From contig NW_026516720.1 in NCBI RefSeq assembly GCF_025766255.1, forward strand, positions 220,530 to 284,529: a stretch of 64,000 nucleotides of DNA. The letters run 5' to 3'. The position numbers and the translations under genes are program-made. Under the pieces are notes generated by a model. That model ran no database searches. It was not told the DNA's origin and saw nothing but the letters and a program-made list of their open reading frames with translations. The DNA is from Zychaea mexicana. Taxonomy: Eukaryota > Mucoromycota > Mucoromycetes > Mucorales > Lichtheimiaceae. Below are positions 57,901-64,000 of this stretch, piece after piece (the first letter of the stretch is position 1; each line of letters begins with the position of its first letter).

Positions 57901-58250
57901 TTTCATCTATATCTTCAGTAGGCACAGATGCTAAAGCCATTTCTATCAAAGGAATTACTGGGTGGATTTAATCGCTCGTCATCGCATCCTCTGCTGAAGC
58001 AGCTTGAGATTCATGGCTATCAGTATCAGACACGGCTAAGGACAACGAGCTTTCTGCTTCCTTGACAGTGGCATTGCGAGAGACTGACGCAGTGCTACCA
58101 GATGAAGTATCGCTTTGCTGTTCTCCTTATCTGCCGAAGGACAGTAGAGACTGACGAGGATCTGCACTTTCTTTTTTTTTAGTCTACCTACTTTGTGATT
58201 TAGATGATTTTTCTGACCTCGAGGTTGTGCCATTTTGAATGCGTTTGTAC
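54949..58250 (-). pseudogene. Decayed transposon ORF resembling DUF6729 proteins
   Basis: Fragments in minus-strand order: an acidic leader (DEIVDEMEDSEDSSDGEG, about 57880); a zinc-ribbon-like region (ALYYSRVFLWIPHLLLKD.., LKCQSCQSRLKSKGF..KPRRVVDM, about 57400-57540); RSGLLKLVGDLLRPCMQN (57190); then VLDAKFLKGDHSFKIIK, GKINDTATFTALYTVLNKY, KSLSHLKYAFNTM and IFFTNN (56600-56870), which look like an RNase H-type transposase core with the second acid changed (FTNN for FTDN). A conserved end follows (PQHLRNDPEYMATRVLKDAF, HLMDQVKVLRRHGLVNDFSR, 54995-55282). The family name is from memory and needs a profile search. Confidence 0.5.
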
Positions 58251-59492
58251 TTTAGCATGAGATGAGATGATTTTAGAAGATGAAGGAGAAGACTACGACC
58301 AAGTCAAAACGAACAGGAGAGAAAGAAGTAGGGGAACATCGCGTCGTTCGAAATGCTGAGGTGTTTCACACAGCTTTCCTAGTAGACTTTCTATTGGGTC
58401 GTGCTACCTAGATATATATTAAAGAATGAGATTTTATTGGAATTTCTACTAAATTAAGCATTGATTGGCTCAAATATTAAAGTAACTTTTGATTGGCCAA
58501 CACAGCCCCACCCATATTATCTGTGCCAATAACCTACCAAGATCTGAATGATTCAAGTCATTAAATGTCATATTAGCCAGTATAGCACCAGGACCCCATG
58601 AAAGTTCCAAAGGTACCAATTTGATTACACTGCTACTTATCTTTTTGCTGGTTGATTCTGGAGTCTCGTATATATGATTCTGAGTTCCTTTCTTTTTTAT
58701 ATTGATAGAGCAAATCAATAATTTCCTACGTCTAATAGTTGATGATCTATTATAATTATATCATGGTAAAGATATGGTTATTGATGACAGTTCCTTGGTC
58801 AAAGTGCGAGCAGCTCTATTGCTCGTTTCATTCAACATACGAGCTTCAAGTAAGGTTTCTAGGTTTACAGGTCCACACTCATCCTACGGATGTAGCCATT
58901 GTGACATTTCCTAGCCATCGCAATTAGAGAATCCAAAGCTGTGCGATTACTCCAACTTTTACTTTCCTTAGAGATTGCAGACAAAGAAAAAGAACTTAGT
59001 AGATACAAAAGCTTGGAAGGTAGCAAAAACAGCTACCGAAAGGACATAGTTGGAGAAGTCAAGTGGAACACGCTGGTCTGTAAGGAATAATCTTTAAGTA
59101 TAGATAAATCTCTTATATAGTTAATCTTGTAGAAGTTATAGCTTAATTTTTATATGAAAAATGTTATGTCTTTTAATTAATATATCCTTAATAGATTATA
59201 CATTTAAATAATATAGTAAAAAAATGATTTATCTTTTTATATGTATATATTTCTTAGAATATTTGATTTTTTTTCTATTCTAAGATGAAACATTTAAAAA
59301 TTTATCTCGGTTTATGATAAAATTCAAAAAGATAATAATTAAAAAGAAAAAATATATAAATGTTATATCAATTGATTAAAGAACCTTTTAATGATTAAAG
59401 CTTTTAAAGATAAATAAATATAACTTTTATTGATTAAATCCAGAATGGTAATGAGGAGCCTAACTTACAGGAGTAAGTTGCTCCTCTCTTTA
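58251..59492. other. AT-rich non-coding DNA
   Basis: No gene supported. From about 59,080 it is very AT-rich with short A/T runs. Confidence 0.5.
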
Positions 59493-59500
59493 ATCTGTAA

Positions 59501-60544
59501 TAGGGATCCGCACGGTTCGGTTCGGTTCGGTTCTTGAAGGGAAACGAACCGAATCGTCTAAAGCAAGAACCGAACCAACTAGAACCGACTAGAACCGACT
59601 AGAACCGACGAGAACCGTAGAACCGAAGAATCGAACCGAAGAGCCAAACCCTTCATGTATATAAAAAAGGCAAGATCCGGTATCTTTAAATGAAAGCTGA
59701 TGTGTGTGTTCAAATGTCGCGGTATACTTGAATACTGCAGTAAAAAAGAATAGTTTATTATTGTACATTGAACAGCGATCTCAAAATGAATAAGAGAAAC
59801 AGAATGTAAACATTCTTATACGATGTGGGTCATTGCATGGTTAAAAGATTGAAGCACAGTTTTTACAAAAAAAAGTGGAGCTTATAGTACTTACTTAGAG
59901 CGACTTCGTATTACTAGTACAATATGTTATCGTAACATTGGAGGAATTGAACCACAACCGGCAGTACATACAGCTGCTGTGTCTCTACGTGTGTATAGTG
60001 TATAGTGTCTCATAAAAGGCAAAGGGTGAATGGGTAAGATAATTCTGTTATGAGCCCCAGAATGCGCAATCTCAAATGGAATGCAAACTTGATAAAACTG
60101 ATCGAGAAGCCATAATAAATCTAGTAAAGTAGTACGTCATGGAGAAAAATGCAATGTGGGTAGCAAAGTAGAGGAACAAGTAATGATGTGCGTCATGGGC
60201 GGAGAAAGCAAGCTGCCGTCAGAAGAAGTGTTTTTTTATTTTTTTCTCTTCTCTTCTTTACTATTTTTCACTCCCTTCTGCTTTTGCAGGTTTCAATAAA
60301 GTATGGCTTGCAAATACACTACTTCGTGGTCTTTTTGAAATAACATTGTTCGTAACTTCCATTATAGCCTACTTTATACTAATTACCAAAATCGCTGATT
60401 GCAATCTTCTGCCTCTCGGTTCTTCGGTTCTAAGTATACAGAACCGGTTCGGTTCTGGTTCGGTCCTTGGTAGGAACCGAACCGTATTTTCTCGGTTTCG
60501 GTTTCGGTTCGGTTCCGGTTCTACGGTTCTGATACGGATCCCTA
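59501..60544 (+). mobile_element. Internally deleted hAT element (1,044 bases)
   Basis: Terminal repeats TAGGGATCCG..CGGATCCCTA and a perfect 8-base target duplication ATCTGTAA (59493-59500 and 60545-60552) define its ends. Subterminal runs of GGTTCGGTTCGG/AGAACCGACT fill both ends in opposite senses. It has no transposase: its middle joins sequence matching 41310 directly to sequence matching 44345 of the hAT element. Confidence 0.92.
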
Positions 60545-60720
60545 ATCTGTAAGTTGTCCCCCCCTCAACTTATGGAGTGCTTCTTTAATGAATTTTTCAA
60601 AGAAGAAAAATTCTGAATTCTCTATAAAAAAACATTTATATTTTTTGTCTTGGTAGAATTCATATTGATATAACTTTGTAGATAAATCTTTTATTTGTAA
60701 TACTTTTAATAGTTTACTAG

Positions 60721-60860
60721 CGGTCCTTCCTCGCTTCGCTCGGATGAATGAGCCCCTCCGCTTCGCTCCGTGTTATTCAACGGAAACGCGTCGCAAGGGG
60801 GTTCCCCCCTTGACCCCCAAGTAGGGGGCGAACCCCCCAAACCCCCCTGTCAAGCGAGGT
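60721..60860. repeat. GC-rich hairpin cluster, copy 2
   Basis: CCTCGCTTCGCTCGG and CCTCCGCTTCGCTCCG blocks, then CAAGGGGGTT-CCCCCCTTG and CCCCCAAGTAGGGGG hairpins. The layout matches 48779-48906. CTAG at 60717-60720 followed on the minus strand by T is a possible Helitron 3' terminus. Confidence 0.65.
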
Positions 60861-61127
60861 TGGATCAATGTTTTGGTATTAGATGCTAATTGTCTGTTTT
60901 CAAAAACAAAAGCAAGATCATTGTGCAGTGCGAAGTAGTCTATCATAGAAAGTCGTCAAAGTTGGATACTTAACTATCTCCAGTTTAGAATGCAATGCGA
61001 AAAGAAGTGTTGACAAAGATGATGTAGTGATATTGATAAAAAGAGAATAGGCAATATAAAAAAAGAGAATAGGCGATGTAGAAAAAGAGAATGGGCGATG
61101 TAAAAATAGAGTAGGTGACATAAAGAA

Positions 61128-63854
61128 TTATAGAAGAACTTCGTGAAAAACAACATTTCTTGTGCTTTGGCCTTGCTGACCCACGATACGTGAGTTCTCA
61201 GGATCTAACATGATTCTGATGGATGAAGGGGTGCGGACGCGCGACATGGCTACATAGAGTAGACTATGCGTGAACGGAGGTTCAGGCAAGTAGAGGCCGA
61301 CAGTGTTGAAAGTTTGACCCTGTGCCTTATTGATGGTCATAGCGAATGCCAGGCGAACAGGGAATTGGGTGCGTTTGAAGAGAATGGGCGAGCGTGTTTG
61401 CAATGGTGTGAGTGTTATGCGAGGGATTAAGACAATGTTGCCAGCATGGGGTCCAGTAGCTATTTCAGCTTCAAGTACATATCTTTGAAAAGAGCGTACA
61501 ATCAGCCATGTCCCATTGCAGAGACCACTTTGGGTGTGCAAGTTTCTCAAAAGCATAATTGGGCAACCGACTTTGAGTTTTAGTAAGTGTGGTGGGAGGT
61601 CGGATAGATTCATGGAATAGAGCAGCTCTGGTGGGTATGTGATTTGATCCTCTGGATCATCCACAGTATCTGCGCTCGGGAATTCGTGGATAGTGCCTAG
61701 GAAATGGTCGAGTATCAGATCGTTGATTGCTGAAACGTCGACATTTTTTGGAGTTAGAATGGAGCGACTGATGAGGTAATCGCGATCCACGTGTGGTGCG
61801 TCAAGGCTGCCGTAAATGGCTTCGATGAGCTCGTACGTGTTGTAACGTGGCATGAGCATTCGTTCTGGAAGCCGGACTCTATCATCAGTGGTTGGCACCA
61901 ACAGCTCAGCACCATCACCAATGCGAAGTAAATACTGAGCAAACTCGCGAAGCTCATTTGCATTATTAGTGTTGGCAGCTTGCTGGACGCGCATGTTGGT
62001 TTCAAGATGGTAGATGGTGACGCTGGGCCAAATGGATGAACGATTTAAGCACTGCTGTACGATCTGCGAGCGCGACGCATTTGGTATCACTGGAAGGACC
62101 TATTACCATATACTTTACTGTGAGTACTATCGCTTAATAGTAAAAAACATGCAAAGTAGAAGAGAGGATACAATGTTGGATACCTGGCGAAAGTCACCAC
62201 CAAAGACCATGATCTTTCCACCAAACGGAACATCGGCAAGCGCGGGATCGTCATGTTTCATGAGATCCTGGATACTCCTGTTTACAGTCTCAATGACGCT
62301 TTTACTGATCATGGATGCTTCATCCCAGATGATCAATCTTGCCAAACGTATAAGCTGCGCGGTATTGGAGCGTAGGGTAAAGCTATACACTGTTGTTTCG
62401 TTGACCTCTAAAGGTATTTTGAACGTTGAGTGTGCAGTTCGTCCACCATCGAGTAACAAAGCGGCAGTACCACTTGTAGCTACAGCGAGCGCAATATCTC
62501 TGCCACGACGAACATGTTGGAGGAGTGCATTGAAAAGATATGTCTTTCCAGTACCACCAGGGCCATCAACAAAATGCACCTTTGGCTGATTTTCCGCTTG
62601 GCGTAAAGATGCATTGACTGCATTAAGGACAGATTGCTGATGCTCGTTAAATTCTTGTTGAGGAGCAGGCATCAGGGCAAGTCGTTCCACAAGTCGACGG
62701 TGCTCACGAATCAACAAAGGCTCATTGTTGGCATAATTGTTTGGGTTGGCTGGAAGCACAAACCCATCAAATTCAAGAAGCGATCTTGACAATCCAAAGA
62801 GCACCAATTCAATATCCAAAAGGCCTTGGTCATAAATGGCATCCGTGATGGGCAAATTTGGATCGTTTAAATCTTGGCGGGCTATGTACAGAAAGTCTTC
62901 AACCATGCTATCGCGGTGACGAAGCCATAAATCATGTGGATCTTTGGGTTGACAGAAAGCCACAATAACTGCAAATAGCTGACGAAGAGCATGGGGGCGT
63001 TGATACGTTTGAGCTTGATCAAGGCATTGATGCCATTCTTCTTGCCCCGTCAACAGGCCACGTCTTCGTGCTGCTGCCTGGAATGATGGCATCAGTACAC
63101 CATCTACTGTCCGCAAAAATTCAAAGCTGGTGGCACCGGCAACATGATACAGCAAAAGTCGAAGATGAAATTTCTCAACTTCGCAGGGGGAAACAACATA
63201 GACACGACCGATTGTACCACCAAAACCTCGTTCACGTATTTTCCAGCGACGTGTGCGCTGAACAAATACAAAGTGCTCCGGGAAATTGACGTAAAGAAGG
63301 TCAGAGGCAATGGCGTCGTCTGGGTTCTCTTGGTTGTACTGAAACCATGCTGTCAAAGTTGTTTCATGTGCACGGCCTTCGATTACGTTCCCCGGAGTAT
63401 CATCCTCATCGAAATGAGCAGTTTGTTCATCTACCAAGTGGATGGCCAAACGCTGGTGCACAGGAAATTCTTGGTGAAGGGAGAACGAAAACAAACGCCA
63501 GCAACACTCTGAAGTGGAGACATAGCAGGCGTCGAGGTGGGTGCAGATCTCGTCTATTGGTTGACCATCATCACCATTGTTGTTTGTCACTTGACGCTGT
63601 GACACTACGGCAGATGCATGATCGTGGCCCTTATAAACGTATTTGATGGACTGTATGGAGGAGCAGATTTCGACGTTGATGTGAGCATCATATTTGGCAC
63701 ATAGGTATATGTTGTGCAGTACAACCCAGCGATTGTTGAGATTAACGCGATTTTTGGTGACATAGTCACCATTATTAGGTCTCATATAAAGCGGGTAACT
63801 GTCGTCGTTCCATTGTGTCTCGTCAGAAAACTGTTTAGGTAGCGCTTCGAGCAT
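61128..63854 (-). pseudogene. Helitron 2 RepHel, C-terminal half (near-intact)
   Basis: Two exons, 63854-62184 and 62099-61128, joined in phase by a GT..AG intron (GGDFRQ|VLPVIPN). Pif1-type motifs are complete: P-loop VDGPGGTGKTYLFNALL, ATSGTAALLLDGGRTAHS, Walker B LIIWDEASM, GGDFRQ, LETNMRVQQA, KVGCPIMLLRN, FAMTINKAQGQT and LYVAMSRVRTP. The Rep two-Tyr motif is shortened (SIKYVYKGHDHA, where a YxxKYxxKG pattern is expected). A one-base frame change near 63850 separates the upstream Rep part. The 882 readable codons suggest a recent insertion. Confidence 0.88.
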
Positions 63855-64000
63855 CTACCATCGACCATGCATGGTGAGCGTGGGTTGAGAAGCCCGCAAG
63901 GTCCATGCATCATATGCCGTTCAACTGTCGCGCGTGTAGGATGATTGCTGTCGGGAAGTTGGGCAGAAACAATTGCATCACAGTGGGCTAGGCTAGTAGG

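Larger units (their letters stand above)
60717..64000 (-). mobile_element. Helitron 2, right end outside window
   Basis: Better preserved than Helitron 1 and in the same orientation. The Rep/helicase frame continues off the right edge (63,855-64,000 reads AQLPDSNHPT.. and HMMHGPCG). The proposed 3' end at CTAG (60717) is inference. Confidence 0.8.

Overview
The window is nuclear DNA of a filamentous fungus. Genes carry many short introns (about 50-100 bases, GT..AG, with one GC..AG). The gene families are Rho GTPase, alpha-arrestin, SHD1/F-box protein, fungal-type hexose transporter and secreted GH3 beta-glucosidases. Tx1/L1-like LINEs, Helitrons, MULEs and hAT elements crowded together point to an early-diverging lineage, most likely Mucoromycota; that placement is inference. 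All splice models were built by hand from splice motifs and frame continuity.

Bases 1-20,000 are ordinary gene-rich DNA. In order they hold: the C-terminal two thirds of a sugar transporter (+); a Rho GTPase (-); an alpha-arrestin (-); a small unrecognised three-exon gene (+); a seven-exon protein with an RNase H-like N-terminus lacking catalytic acids, fused to a polyQ/polyP tail (+); a two-TM protein with PPxY motifs (+); an SHD1 + F-box + Cys-rich protein (-); and two intact secreted GH3 beta-glucosidases in tandem (+).

A third GH3 copy (20,065-39,175) is a pseudogene split by 17.9 kb of nested transposons. The host insertion is a MULE (20,699-38,636) with about 100-base terminal inverted repeats, a 9-base target duplication, a decayed FAR1/DDE/SWIM transposase and an OTU-protease-like domain. 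Inside the MULE lie two head-to-tail LINEs (22,730-34,058, one shared 15-base target duplication) and a 2.8 kb TA-flanked element (34,867-37,642). GH3 exon 3, exon 4 and a remnant of a later exon resume on the far side.

Bases 39,500-64,000 are repeat-dominated: a decayed LTR-retrotransposon gag region, a hAT element with degenerate transposase, an inverted second copy of the gag-end sequence, about 3.5 kb of AT-rich DNA with a 54-base tandem repeat and a tRNA-like relic, a decayed Helitron (-), a decayed transposon ORF resembling DUF6729 proteins (-), a 1,044-base internally deleted hAT derivative with a perfect 8-base target duplication, and a better preserved Helitron (-) running off the right edge. 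No intact single-copy host gene was recognised right of 39,175.
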